Shown: positions 35,514 to 49,967, counted from the first letter of the stretch. The stretch is DNA of 64,000 nt from Diorhabda sublineata (GCF_026230105.1 NC_079485.1:12036872-12100871), one strand, 5' to 3'. A program made the numbers and translations. The notes: generated from the sequence alone by a model not told the origin.

Positions 35514-35555
35514 GCACGATTGAGATAGCCACTTCGCAAACATCTCTAGTCTTAG
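35514..35555 (+). CDS. Candidate 42-nt host exon
   Basis: A strong acceptor (GATTTTTTTACAG) and a strong consensus donor (TTAG|GTGAGTATG) bracket 42 nt that are less AT-rich than their surroundings. Read after the single base left over from the 13300-13327 exon, the frame gives STIEIATSQTSLVL plus one base; the other bases needed match phase 1 to phase 1. The length is a multiple of three, so the exon can be skipped without frame loss, as is common for alternatively spliced microexons. The next exon is not identified in this window. I do not recognise the peptide. A chance acceptor/donor pair is possible. Confidence 0.42.
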
Positions 35556-36739
35556 GTGAGTATGTCAATAACAATTGTTATTTTAAATGTTTTACATGAT
35601 TTATTACAACTTCAAACAAAAGTTTTCATTGAAATGGTGAACACATTTGATACGTTTTTTTGGTGACATCAGCTGCCGTGTCCTAAACTTTCATCTATCA
35701 GAAAATCTTTTCAATGAATTATTATTTGTCTGTCACGATATTGTTTGGACTACTCTTGCATCATTCTCCTAATGGAGTAAAATATCTCTTTCTATATTGT
35801 CTCCTTTTTTTAAATAATAAACTCTCAACAGTTTTCCCCAATTTACGTCAAGAATTTCCTATTGTTTTGTAACTACAAAAATGTGGATCTGTACCATGTA
35901 TATTGTTAAAGTGATTTCTTGAAATAGAAAGCTTGTGCTATTCTAATACACGGAAATAAGTAGATAATGTAAAAATTATTCGAAGAAAGGAAAGTGTCAT
36001 TATGTGGTAGTTCATTAATCACTCTTTTCAACTCATGCTGGTTTTCAACAAATGATATCAGTCGAGTGACTCAATACATTTTTTTTTAATCTTAAAAATC
36101 GTGGGTTATCGCTTACAGTAGGTAATATATCTGTGGTCTATATAAGTAGAAATAGTCTAAATCACACATTCCACCTAGAATTTCACCCAACTTAGAAGTG
36201 ATTTCAAATTGTCCCGTTTTTGATAATATTTAGGTATTATAAATAATCAAACGTTAATTTGATTTTACACAAGTTACATTCAGTTCCCTTATCGCAGTTA
36301 CACAAATAATACGAATATATTTCAATCCTAATCCATGCCAAATATTAACAATTATTACATTTTCGCCACATGATTTCACAGATTTTAATTGTCTAAAATT
36401 TGATTGCCGCCGCATTTTCATATGATATCAAGAACCGTAGTGACAATTTGGTTTAATGTAGAGTTTATAATTGCTATACCGTTACGTCAGATTTTGAGGC
36501 ATTTGTATATATTTTTCTATGTTCTGGATATTTGTTGAAGATATATTTCAATCTGTTCTTGGTAAATAATTGTTTAACGGGCTTCATATTCTTCTTCGCT
36601 CTTCTTGTGAATAAATGATACATTTTTTATCCGAAGAGGGAAATGCACACTCGCACCATCAGTGGCCATACGAAACCTACTGATGTACTACATTTCTACG
36701 ACCCACTAAAACCCTTCCTCTTCAAACTAAACTTCTTAG
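35556..36739. other. Non-coding AT-rich stretch (putative intron 2)
   Basis: No gene or repeat is recognised between the candidate exon and the LINE fragment. Confidence 0.4.
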
Positions 36740-37660
36740 AGTACCCGCGTTAGCATTCCACAGAATAGCTGTTATCCACTATAATGTCGTTTGCTCTGTT
36801 CATTCGGTGTTCTATGATCTCTTCAGCTGTTGCTTCACATTCGAACAGATAGGATCGAAAGTAACGGTGTCCGGAGAGTATTTAGGTCAAGTAATAGTTC
36901 ACCTTCCTGTGATTTCTCTTTATCCAATCTGTGACATATGATAATAGGCGCGCAATCCATCTACCTCGTTGATACGTATCATACCTCTGCTGCCATTTAT
37001 CCCTGTTCCCGACTCTTTCTTCGTTCGCGATTCTGGCTTTGTTGATGATTTCATTAGCTTTTTCTTCCTTACGTATTCTCTTGAGTTCGAGTGCTAGCAG
37101 ATCTACAGGGATGGATGGTTCCCGCAATAACTAATACTGCTGGTTCTGATACTGAGCGATATGCACTGCATATTCTAAGAGCGACTCTACGTTGCACCCT
37201 GGATATTCTCTTGCGGTGAACCTTTATCTACCTAGTCTTTACGCTGTACAGAAGTATTGAATTTGTGACCAAAATCACCAGTCTTTTTTGGTGCCAGTCG
37301 GACCCTCGATATTTTTCATTAGTCGACTAAGCGATTGTCTTATAGTTGATTATTTGCCTGCTCCTTTTCTTATATGTTTTCACAAGTCATTTTCTAAATA
37401 TTTTATGGATTCTTTCGTCTCGATGGAGAGCTGTTCGATATTCATCGCTTGGATATTGTCAAACTTTGCATTCTGCTTCATGGTCAAGAAGATTATATCG
37501 ATATTTTCCGCCGCTAGCGGAATGGCTATCTTCTCAGAATCCGCATAGCACTGGTTAGTTTATCTTGGATTTCTCTTGTCTCTCTCAGTGATGACGATGT
37601 CATCGGCATAGCCTACAAGATAGCATCATTCGGGTAGCTCTTGTCTGAGTAGTAATTGAT
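36740..37660 (-). pseudogene. 5'-truncated LINE fragment (RT active site to C-terminus)
   Basis: On the minus strand the relic begins with 'LVGYADDIVITE'; the catalytic YADD is encoded at 37599-37610. It continues through 'AENIDIIFLTMKQNAKFDN' and 'IKYLENDL' (about 37400) to the C-terminal region 'SIPVDLLALELKRIRKEEK' and 'NHRKVNYYLTQ' (about 37120-36890). The C-terminal part parallels the R1-clade element at 28.3-28.1 kb ('PIDLLAQERTSKYK', 'HRQVDYYLTQVLTGHG'), so both are related LINEs. Stops and frameshifts are present. Loss of the 5' part fits incomplete reverse transcription. Confidence 0.75.
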
Positions 37661-38231
37661 TCTTCATAACACGGTTATTATTAATAAAAATAAATAATAA
37701 TGAACAATATTACGTTTCCACAAAATGTGAATTTCAATTTTTGATTAAGTAAAATAATAATTTGTTCAAATTTTCACCAACTGTTTGATACACCCTTTTT
37801 TAATTTGTCGAGGGACGTACGCAATTTATTTTTAAAAGACTAATAACAACAACAAGAACAATAATTCCAATAAATATGAATAACGATGACTCTACACAAA
37901 TTGAATCAAGCGTTTTTCTTAAAAGTCAAGTACTTAATAGTTCAAAAATTAAGATTTAAGATAAGATAACAAGAAGTTGAGAAACCTAAGAGAATTTTAG
38001 AAAACCACTTCACTACTAAATCTAACCTAACCTAACCAAGTAAATTCTGATGATTTTTCTCCATAACGTGAACGTCTAATATTTAAATCGACTAACTTGG
38101 TAATGTGGAAAATGTAGCTAATGTTTTTTATAAATACTGCTTGTTACTATGACATTGCTGTATATTAGAAAAAATTCAATAGAATCTAATTTTGCCCTGT
38201 GATTTACTTACAATGAAACATTTTTTCAATG
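37661..38231. other. Non-coding stretch with short CCTAA tract
   Basis: Mostly AT-rich and without genes. At 38021-38038 'tctaacctaacctaacca' holds about three units of CCTAA, the complement of the insect telomere unit TTAGG. It is too short to be a telomere. Confidence 0.5.
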
Positions 38232-39064
<833 letters not shown>

Positions 39065-39095
39065 CGATTTCGTTCAAATAACTCATTTTATAGGT

Positions 39096-39119
39096 AGTAG
39101 TAGACATCAGTCTACTACT
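39096..39119. repeat. Short perfect hairpin
   Basis: The arms agtagtagac and gtctactact (10 bp) flank a 4-base loop. It lies about 30 bp outside the MITE. Confidence 0.6.
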
Positions 39120-41072
39120 GTACTATTTCTACATTCAACAGATCATTGCTCATTCCAGATTGACATAATTCATAGAATTATAGTTTGATTGAAAGATTGA
39201 TTATCCACCTGAAAAACTAGTTGCAATTCCTGCATTGAATCAAATTTAGTAGGTAGTAAAATAGTTTTGTTATTAACAACAAATTCATGCATTGCTAAAA
39301 AATTCTTTTATGTAGCATATAAAGTCGTAAAAAATTAACGATAATGAATTTAGGTCATCACATAATAGTTTGTTGATACAATTTTCACTAGCTCCAGAAA
39401 TTGTACTCTTAAATGCATTGCTAAAAGATGAACGGAAAATAAGCTCATATTTCCAATAGAATATCGTTATTAACTATTGAATAATTTATATTTTATTTTA
39501 TGTCCACATCTGTATATTTTTTCCGTACACTTATATAATAAAACAGCAGAAATTTACAAAACAATCCGAGCATCTTCAATTTCAAATGTTTTGAATACTA
39601 AACGACGATAGCTAATATGAATACAAAAACAAAAAAAAGTTACATCCCTATGATGTTAACAATTATTTCGAGATAATCAAAATTATCAAGTGACTTTCTT
39701 ACCCTCATGATCTTCGACCATCTTAAATGTTTAGTAATCCTCCTGTATTCTAGAATTGTTATATCCCTCGATTTTTGTCAATATCGTTGCTTTTAGCAAC
39801 ATGATAGAATTTGGCACTACCAAAATACTCACTTCTATTTTTATTCCGCGTTGCTCTAGAATAGATTGATTTGCTCTTTTTATCAGTACAAGATACTCTC
39901 AACATTCTACGCCTGCAGAATATTTCTGATGTATGTATTAGAGACTTTCCGAATTTTTATGTACTTTAATATTAACGATTTTATAGGCACTATTTTATCA
40001 GACACATATGTTATTAGAATTACTAAGAATATGTAGTATATACATGAGGTTTCAACTCATTGCCTGGAAGTCCAGTTCTTAACCATATTGAATTTGGATC
40101 ATTGATATTAGAGTGAGTTAGATCCAATCGAGCTATTCATTATAATAGTGCCTTGTTGCGACATCCTATAAAATAATTATTAGTCTCTTAAAAAAATCCC
40201 AATTTTAATACTTGTTAATTTAATAACTTGGCGAATTTTGGCATGTTGCAGATATTCTTTTATCTTTAACCATATAAGATCAAAAGAAACTATCAAACAG
40301 AAAATATTGGCATTCTTTTACTTATACGGACATCAATAAAATGAAATAATTTATTATGTATTACCAGTTAATTGAATGTTCTGTAATCTTTACGTAAACT
40401 TTTTATCTTTAGAATTTGAAGTCGATAACACGGTTGTCAAAACCGGCGTCAGAAATCAGTGTTATCGATAATTTACTATACTGAATAACTATATTTTCCA
40501 ACAAAAAGGAAGGATAAAAAATACGGTAATGTTACTTAGCTCGCTTCACCTATACGCCACGCATAATCTGGAAACTTTATTCCCATTAAGGTAAATGACT
40601 ACTGCAAAATATCCTTAATATGGCTTACCTTTAGCACTTTTACACGCTATCAACCGATTATTTTTAGATTGTCTGATGTGTTGTAATTAATTCTATTTTC
40701 ATAGTCCGGTATGTTTCGTTGTATCAGAGATATTCACCTCCCTACATCATCTAAATCTAATGAAATAAATGTATAAGATAATTTTAGGCTATTTTATTCT
40801 GTTCTACAAATCTATTATTTTCAGACATTGATCAATTTAGATTTGGACTTTGAGCGTATTATATAATCGTGTTTGGCCGCTTCTGTTGCGGAGTTGCAAC
40901 ATCTGCAAATATTACTTCCTTTGATAATAGTATGTGTAAAGTGGAAAAATTGTAATCAGAAAGGTACTTTTTAATTGTCAGAGCACTTTTCATTAATCTT
41001 TTCATCTTTATAATCCTGGTTTGGTTTTAATATTGTCTCCGCCGCTGTTCATAATTCCATTTTGTTCGATTG
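39120..41072. other. Non-coding AT-rich stretch
   Basis: No feature is supported here. Confidence 0.5.
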
Positions 41073-41462
41073 CTAAAAAACACGCCTAGCTAGTATAACA
41101 TTGTCTGGTTTTTGAATAGCATCATTAACCGCCCACGTTTTTTCTTTTCTTTCCGAGTTAGACAGACTGCGGTGCGGGATTGGCATACGAAATCTCAATC
41201 TAACAATACATTCCCAGCTCATCACGGTTTTAGAAAAAATCTCGATCATAGTCATGCTAGACATTAACTATTTGAATTTGAATGGGTTAACGTAATACAA
41301 CATAAGCGAATATTTCGTTTCGCTAAATAATAAGATTTTCATGAGAAATAAACATTTCAGAAGAATCCATGACAATATTCTACGCAGATAACACAAGACA
41401 ACCTTGAAAAATAGGAAAAAATTCCTAGAATTAACCAATGTTATCAAATTCCAATTAACCAT
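41073..41462 (-). pseudogene. Unidentified coding-like relic, possibly a transposase
   Basis: Two adjacent minus-strand frames (41462-41268 and 41264-41073) are somewhat GC-richer than their flanks. The second reads 'PIPHRSLSNSERKEKTWAVN' and 'NVILARR'. The latter loosely recalls the piggyBac-type order of a 'TVR.NR' motif followed by a basic stretch and 'ARW.DNK'. The resemblance is weak. I do not identify the family. Confidence 0.2.
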
Positions 41463-43789
41463 ACCAGGAAGTTATATATATACATATAAATAATTTTTGA
41501 AATATAAATAAAAGTCCAAACGTCAATTTTTGACTTTTGAATATTTTTCCACACGAATATGTGGACCCCAACATGGTTACAAAAACATTTTCGAATCAGT
41601 CATAGCAGTTCTTTGGTCTTTCTAGAGGACTGATAGATCGGTTGCTCATGTGCAATACCAAAAATTATGCCTAAGCTTAAACTGACATCAGCTATTATAT
41701 TCGATGACTTTTTGACGTATTCATTTTAAATGAGCTGGAAGTGTTCATCTCTATCACCATGCGAAGTAGAACTGTGCAAGGAATATTCAAGGGTGTGTTA
41801 CATTCCGCCAATCTGCTTTCACGCAAACCTTCAAGGTTCAACAAATGAAAAACCTACCAGAGTATGGTTGAGGAAAGACAGACAACCGATTCGAATTTAT
41901 TAATCAATTAATTTACTCATAACAATATTTCCTCTATTATTAAACTTATTTGCTATCAAAATATTCAAATAAAGCATACTGCCGAATAACTAGAGAAACG
42001 TTATTTCCTCCCTTATAAAAATTTATAACGGGATTGTTAACATGCTCTAGCGAATACTGAAATAATCGGCTAGCTGTGAATCAAGAAAAAAGTCGTCTGC
42101 TGATCAAATTCAGATAGAAGCTACTACGTTAAACCTTTCAAGATAGTGGCTGACAAACTGTCCACTGAGATACAGACAGCTGACATACATTTTTATTCAT
42201 AGTAGTATATAAAAGATCACCAGGTACATTTTTAATTGAGAGGCAATAATTGGAAATTTCATATTTAAGCAGCCAGCTGACGTATAAGCCACCAAGTTAT
42301 GATCAGCTCACTTTGTTTTACCTGCAAAATATTAGGTAAATTATAATCTGACAAATGTTCAAATAGGAGGAATGACTTAAAAAAATTGTTTCATCGTGTA
42401 TGGGAGGTTGTTACTGCCTGCAGCTGACGGTCGCGACGATTTTTAGTACATACCTTTAAATCTCCAATAGTTGACCAAATTTGTACCTGGCTCCTGGACC
42501 ATTGTCGGTCTTCTACTTTGCTGAACGGATTGTGATGTTTAATAGGCAACTTAGAATTGTTCTTGGAAGTGGTAAATAAATGAAAATAATTAGAAAATAC
42601 TTAGTTGAATGGAAAAATTGTCAAAATTCAATGCATCTACCGTATATACTTTTTTCAAATAAAAGTTATAATTTTTGAAGTTATTTCACATTATATTGAA
42701 AGTTTAAGCGGTGGAATTGTTTTTATTTGGAAGTTTCATTTTCGATTTTCAGCTTTATATTGATAACACATAAATGAAAACAAATCAGTGGATCACCAGA
42801 TTGTCTAGTTAAAATTTCAATTTGGTTATTTAGCTTCAGGTTATTTATACATTCTGTTAATATCGCACTATTTGTTTGTTTATGATTCGTATTGTTAAGC
42901 TATTAAATTCAAATACATTCATGTTGTTTGTACTGTAATAAAATTATATATCAACTTAGCAGCAGCTCTATAAAAAAGCTCAAAAAACTTTAATACTTTT
43001 CAATCAATTTATCAAAAGAAGTACTCCAATTAAAATTTATTCACTGGAACTTTTACTTTTTGTTAAATCTATTTTGCAGTTTTGTAAAAATCAAATAGTT
43101 GATTACACCATAGTTTGGTTTATTGTGAATTATTCTTAAATTTATTGTAATGTTTTTGTTATGTAAATGAGATCATAGGGTAATTAAATTGAACTGATTT
43201 GAATTTTGTTTTCCTTGAAAGATCCAAAGAATCATAAGACAAGTCAATAAATTGTTTCAATTCTATTTTCTGAGTAATAAAATGATTACACTTCATTAGT
43301 ACATTAAGTATATCGTAATTCGAAATGAGGTAATTTCAATCTCAGTTGACGTTGGTGTATTATTTCCTATTGTTTTAATTTCACAGATCATGTAATCCTT
43401 ATCGCTTTACTGAATTTTAGTGATTTGTGCTACGAACAAAATAATTTCCAGTATGAAAATAAAATTAATATGAAATTCCGTTTTCAAAAGAAGTCTTAAA
43501 GGTTTGTGTTCACGAGCAGCGATTCATTCCTACATTTATAACTCAAATTTTCTCATATCAATGAATTTCAATAAAACATTTCAAAGTAGGAGGATTTGTG
43601 ACATACTGACCAAATGTTCAGTTTATGGAAAATACACAGGGAATCGTTCGATTTGCTGTGGCTTCACACAAAAGCTTGCTTGTTGTAAAAATAATATGGA
43701 ATTTGATGTTTCATTCTATGAGATACTTGTCAATAATGTAATTTTTATATGATAAATTAGAAAGTAAACTTAACCATGTAATGGAATAT
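41463..43789. other. Non-coding stretch
   Basis: No gene is supported. The part from 42250 to 42560 is less AT-rich than its flanks but has no open frame. The open frame at 43504-43752 has six Cys but no family resemblance. Confidence 0.5.
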
Positions 43790-44110
43790 AAGGAAAAAAA
43801 CAGATAGTAAATATCAAAATAACATAGAAGATTTTTCATTACCATATGCAACAACTACGAATTATTTCAATAAACATGATATTATTATAAGTCATAAAGG
43901 ACATCATACATTATCGGAGTATATCACTAAAACTAAAATCAAAAATACCCAAAAACAAAAAGAAGTAATATTATATATTAAGTACCATGTAATGATTATG
44001 ATGCTGTTTGCATACGACAGACATCAGAATTTAAAAAATAGATATTTAGAAATACGTAGGAAAGAGAAAACTATCAATGATAAAATGGCCTGAATAATTA
44101 AAATGGCGGC
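43790..44110 (+). pseudogene. Penelope-like element relic, copy B
   Basis: This aligns by eye with 34340-34560 of copy A: both have 'atgatatta', 'aaggacat', 'catccaaaaacaaaa' or 'tacccaaaaacaaaa', then 'ttatatattaagtacc' and 'tgtaatgatt'. In translation 'NKHDIIISHKGHHTLSEYIT' and 'VPCNDYD' correspond to the connector and GIY-YIG start of Penelope-like elements. It is strongly decayed and lacks the reverse-transcriptase part. Confidence 0.65.
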
Positions 44111-47100
44111 TGCTTCATATTTTTAATATATAAAAGCCGAGGAAAAGTTATTTCTTGCGATTAAAACAGTTTTTTATTTTGATTTTTACTTTGATATTTA
44201 TAGACCGAATTCGATCTAAAAGTCAATTACGTCAATTCTTACCTTTTTTTAGAAAAAAATTTTTAAAAAGATCTGAAACCAAGGCAATTTATCAAGAAAA
44301 ACATATAAATAAATTGGACAAACCATGAATTAAAATTTATTTTAATATGATTTTTTTCAAATGTCAAAAAGTTACATATATGAAAATACGTAACCAAGAT
44401 AAGAAGAAAGTAACTGCAAATATTTGTGTGAAACGTTTGTGTGTTTAATGGTTAAATTTTTAAAAATGAACTGCTTGAGTCAAAAATGCTTTTGGATTTT
44501 TTAACTTTTAACCAAATAAATTATTCTAATCGTTAGAAGTAGTTAATATATTTAGCAATATATTTTCTCAGTTAATAGCAGGATCACATTTTCGTTTAAA
44601 AAAGAATATTTTGGACGATACAACAATGATTTGAAATCCAAAAGTTAAGTATGTATTAATTATAACGATAATATGAAGCATTGGAAACATTCACTAAATT
44701 TTTTCCACGCTTTTCGAACACTATTCGTTACAACTGCTTATCTTATTACTTTCTTTTTGAAAGAAAGATTCAAATCTTCTGATACACAAGTTTTTTTAAT
44801 GTCAAAGTCATGTAAAAAATCTCAGCTACCTGAGAAATTTTAGGATAACTTTTTTCAGAGATATTGGTTAAGAGTGATTCGTTTGGCGTGATTAAGATAA
44901 ATAAAAATCCTTTCACTGGATGATACATTTAGGTGGAGTTATTTTGAAGTAACAATGGAATCTGGTAACATTCTTTGACACGATTGTTTGGGTTGAACGG
45001 CGCATGTGCCTTTCTCATAAAGAAGAGCAATTTAGTATCGAGAAAATTTCGAGAAATTTTTGATGTTGCCTCAATAAAAATGCGAACTATCTCGTATCCA
45101 AATAACTTTACACAATTTGTTTATAAATCATAAATTGCTATTACAGGAGGTCAATCCTATTGCAGGAGCAATAGGAGCAAGGTTCAATTCAAAGTATAAC
45201 AAAACTTACCGTTCTATTTCCATCACCGTTGTTCTAGAAAAACCAAATCTCTTTTGGAAAAGACTTCTGCAAAATTGAGAAGATTTGCAAGTAGTTTTGG
45301 TGACAAAAGTAAAGAGAAATAAGCTGCATCTTGAAGGTACAAAGCAGAAAGTGACATTATCCATTCTAACGCTTCTCAAAGAGCATTATCTAGCACAATC
45401 TAAAAAATCCTTTTATGAACAAGATAAATTAAGATTAACTCACCCTAATAGCCTAACAACCCACAAAAAATCCAATTGTTCAGACTTTTTAATCGTCAAA
45501 AATTTATTTTCAAATTATATGAGGATATAAGAAGGGCGGAATAAGTTTTTATTTATTAATAGCCCTAACCATTAGTCAACATAGAAAATTATCTTTAGTC
45601 TGAACTAGGAATAATACTCCTACTATTAATAAATTCAAGAAAAGTTCCTGGATTTGCTCCGATAGCTGTAGAATTTGTGAAGAAATTTCCGAAAGAAATA
45701 ATTAACTCGTTAAAATAACGTATTCAGTCACGCATATCTTTGGCTGGAGCATGTACAATTGAATTGGACTGTAAGAGATATTGTATCGATCTCTGAACCT
45801 GATTAGTCTCCAGAAAAAAATTCTTATACCATCCCATCTTTATTATTAAATGTGTATTGAAGCTACTGTTAAAAAGGCAATTCATTATAAGGAGGCATAA
45901 TCCGATTCCGTACTATAAACTTGGATTCAAAGGAGGCCACGTCACAATAGACCGCAGAACTCACTTAGACACTTGGAATTCTACAATTCAAATAGACTGA
46001 GTCCAAGAAAATTGTACACATGATGACGTGGAAGATATTTGAGTACAAAGTACCTACTTTTTGAGAAAAACATGAATACACCTTAATATATCTGAGTAAA
46101 AGTTTTATAAGACAGTGCAAATTTAGAAATCGAGCACTTCTAAGTTGGTTATAAGTTGGGTTTTGTTTACAACAAAAACATATTTTTTTTACAACAAAAA
46201 CCTATTTGTTTATATAATAATTGTTTCTGCATCCCTTATAGTAATTTTGTTTTTCTTGTTAGTTGAAGAAATTTTAATTATTATTGTCGCACATTGTACG
46301 TTTTTTTTTAATGGCTGGGACAGAATCTCTATATATTATTTGCTATGAAGATGCAGTCTGTTCCAAAAGTTAAGATGTAATAACCAAAAATTTTCTTTGG
46401 TAATAAATTGTAAAACATGAATTTTTAATGCATTCAAGTGAGTGTTAATGTAAAAAAATCAATATCTTATTATCGCGTGAAGGAAACTTTTGGCCCTTTC
46501 AACAAATGGTGGCGTGTTCAGTAAATGAGTTTGTACAGATTATCTTTCTCCAGTATCTGAGAAATGGAGCGAAAAAATAAAAAAAACATCTCATCTATAA
46601 TCATTAAAAAATTATATACTCTTTAAAACGTGTTTTTGATCATAGAAAACATTCCATGATTGACTCATTTACCAAAATTTGTCACAAATCAAAAATACTG
46701 TTATAATGTTACTCAACTATCTGATTACTTTATTCAATTTTCTGTCTTCATTTGCCGTAAAAAGATTGCTTGAACTACGCTGAGTGTAAACTATGTTCAT
46801 ATTTTTACTATTAACTATTTTGTGCACCGGTATTCATACTTTTAATTTTATTTCCTACACTATAAATTTTTGAACGGGAAATTTTTCATTGAGAATATGA
46901 CATTTTATGTAATAAACAAAATTACCGGGCTCATACCATCAACCGAACCGTATGATGATAATTTACTGATATTATTTTTTGACACTACCTGTCTTCATTA
47001 AATCGTGAAACTTTGACCTTCTTTGAAAATTCGGGCCAAGAAAATTGCTGAAGGGCAAAACTAATAGAGAAAAAATAGAATAAAAATTAGTATACTTGAT

Positions 47101-49098
47101 ACTCCGGTCTTATCCCGTGTAAACGTTTATTGTTGCACCGTTATTCCTACTATGCGATATTCTATTAAAATGTGTGTGCTTATCGTCGCTTGTATCGCCG
47201 CTCCACCATTTGGTCAGTCTAAGTTATTATTTTAGTTTGTCCTGTAATGGAATTCAAATTTTGCTTGACCCTCTTATAATGTTCGGGTTAGTATAAGCCG
47301 AAATCAAATTTGGGAGCCTATTATATTATTGATAGATTTGTTCATCCAGCGCCAAATTTTTTTAAGCTGAATTATCGTAAAACTCACTGTGTTACGTTTA
47401 TTGCATTCGTGTCACTATATACAAATTTGTATACTGAAATAATAATTAAAAATAATGTATGCCAAGATTAAGAGTTTTTTTTCACATTCTGTTTGTTCTT
47501 GCCTTCTATAATTTTCACGTTCATGCAATTTCATTCAATTATTGTAATTTCTCACATACACAAACTCGACCAAGCAACGGGAAGATTTTCAACTAACCCT
47601 CTTCACGTCTTATGGGGTTTTCAGTATTCCCTCTCCTACTTCCCTGGATTCCAACTAAGTTTTTCTTCAGGTTAATGCCATATACATTCTTCCTTTGTTG
47701 TTATATGTGTACTCGCTACTTCTATAAAGCGCAAATAGAATAATGGAGAAAAGATGGGCTGATCTTTAGTTATTTATATAGATATAACGAAGATAGTATG
47801 ACTTTAGGTTCTTTTAACTCTCCCTCAGCATGATATACTCAGCTTCTTTCGATTAATTTGGAAAGTGTCTGATTCTCAATATGCTAGTGATAATATCTAT
47901 CAACAATATCTATTCTTGCTAGATGTTTCAGGGCGTAGTAGACGATTCCTTTTTTTCTCTAGTTTTTCGTGCTTTCCTCTTTTCCAGTTTGTCGAATTCA
48001 ACTGATGCTGCTTACTGTTTTCATTTTCTTCCGCTTGGTCTAAGAAGTTAGTGTACGTTTTGATTTTGGTTCAAGGTAAATTGAAGCTCAGAGTTTCCTA
48101 AAGACCACTGCTCGTACTTCTTCCTTGTGAAAAGGGGCTATGGGTTATGTATTATCTCGTCTAAGAGAAAAAACAAAATGGGAATAATGAGCTGGATACA
48201 TGTTTTGTTTCTCGAATAATGACAAAAAACAAACAAAATATAGGCTAACAATTTTAGAAAATATGTCTGCAACACATATAAATTAAGTATTTGTGCCTAA
48301 CCTGTCAATCTCTTAGATATCATATTGGAGTATATTTCATATTTTTCTGTATATCTAGACTTGATAGGAAATAAATTTATTTATAAAGATATCAGTGTAT
48401 AGTGGATCGGAAAAGAACAGCAAAAATAAAATTATAAATTGACGTATGCTTATTATATATAGGTAACGGTTTTATCAGAGCCAATAAATTTACAAGAAAT
48501 AATTCTAAATTCAAATTATTGGAAACATGTCAGTGTTAATTATTTCAAATACACATGCTAAGAGCTTTTTAATAACTATTAGTCAAATTTTGGTTTCCAA
48601 ATATATTGTTATCCTCTCTCTGAGGCCAACCACGAACATTTCATCATAAATATAACTGTTCAACTTGTTTGTCGACCTTACAAATTCCATATTTCTAGGC
48701 TATAAATTCTGATATAAAAATATGAGTCAAGTTTAAACTTAAGTAGTTTTATCTATATTTTCTAATGTGTCTTTATATCAGGTTAAGATGACCTGGACAT
48801 ACGACAGTCATTAGTATGATTGATAATACTATTAATAATGGTTGGTCTTTGGTCTTGGAATCAAGCAACGTGGAATGTGATAATCTTATAGAGAAAAAAC
48901 ATGTTCTGACTAGTCATTAATTGCATTATAATTACTTTCTAAAAGTCACTCAGAGCGTTCAAAATAATCATAATTTCATAATTTCGATAATTGCCATTGG
49001 CTGTCAAGATGATTCATATTGACTTTTATCAAGATATTCGAATCGTTAGTTAGAACAAAGCGATTGTTAAGTAATATTTTCAGTTAAGGTCTTTCAAA

Positions 49099-49100
<2 letters not shown>
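44111..49100. other. Non-coding AT-rich stretch
   Basis: Short open frames (45285-45530, 46145-46348, 47493-47675) show no recognisable motifs. A mini-frame at 47153-47236 reads 'MRYSIKMCVLIVACIAAPP', like a secretion signal, but has no clear continuation. No gene is supported. Confidence 0.5.

Positions 49101-49137
<37 letters not shown>
49101..49137. repeat. (TA)n microsatellite
   Basis: A pure TA tract of about 18 units. Confidence 0.95.
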
Positions 49138-49140
<3 letters not shown>

Positions 49141-49967
49141 TCTTCAATTTCCTGGACCTCTTATATTGTCATATCGGCCAGTTAGTTTTCAAATTCTGTC
49201 TTAATAATTGCAGTTATTAATGATTTGCCCCCTCATACGGATTTTTCATAAAAGTTTAATATTGATAAGCTATTTTTACGCTAAAATGCAAAAAATTATA
49301 AGAACTGCAAATCTCATTAACCCTTCAATAACGTTGCTCATGAGAATTATTAGTAGACAGCCATTTAAGGGAAATAAATAATTTTTGAAATTAAAAAGAC
49401 CATAGGCAAATGAAGCAACCCGTCAGCTGATCAAGTTGTTACGTCTCTCTTAATAATGCCATTCTATAGACTGTTGTTATGATTCTGGTGTGAATAGGTC
49501 ACCTATGTTTCATCGTCTTTCGCCATATGACATAAAAAATCATCGTCTTCTTCCTCGTACCTCAAAAGGAAAGTGAAGCACTGCCCGAATACTTGGATTT
49601 ATGCGCTGTCAGTGTTTTTGGTACCGTAGCTCAAACTTTTTTTCACATTTTCGTACAAAGCTCGAAAAAACTCTCATGATAATTTCCAAATCATAAAGCA
49701 TCTGTTTTCTTGCTTTGGTCAACTTTTTCCACCAAATAGTCGGTAATGTCAAAAGGGCGGCTATCTTTAAACGAATCATAATGCTTTCATCGTACATTGC
49801 ATAAATATCGATTGCTTTAAGACATTTAGCACACAAAAACCGATATGGGACCGTTTCTCGTAGGGGACTTCTCGATTCTTGAAGGCATTTAAGTCGCTAA
49901 CAATTATACGCACCAGTAATATAATCATCGCTGCCGTGTATGCTGTGCAAACATCGATCGCTCAATC
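49138..49967. other. Non-coding stretch with a minus-strand ORF of unknown origin
   Basis: The region from 49490 to 49930 is GC-richer than the flanks. A minus-strand frame (49836-49609) reads 'LPTIWWKKLTKARKQMLYDL' and a Lys/Arg-rich continuation. It may be a decayed mobile-element gene, but I recognise no family. Confidence 0.3.

Noticed and set aside
40826..40875. Possible exon after ATTATTTTCAG
   Set aside because: All frames close without a splice donor.
43504..43752. 82-codon Cys-containing frame considered as a small secreted peptide
   Set aside because: There is no signal peptide and no exon-like borders, and the Cys spacing matches no family I know.
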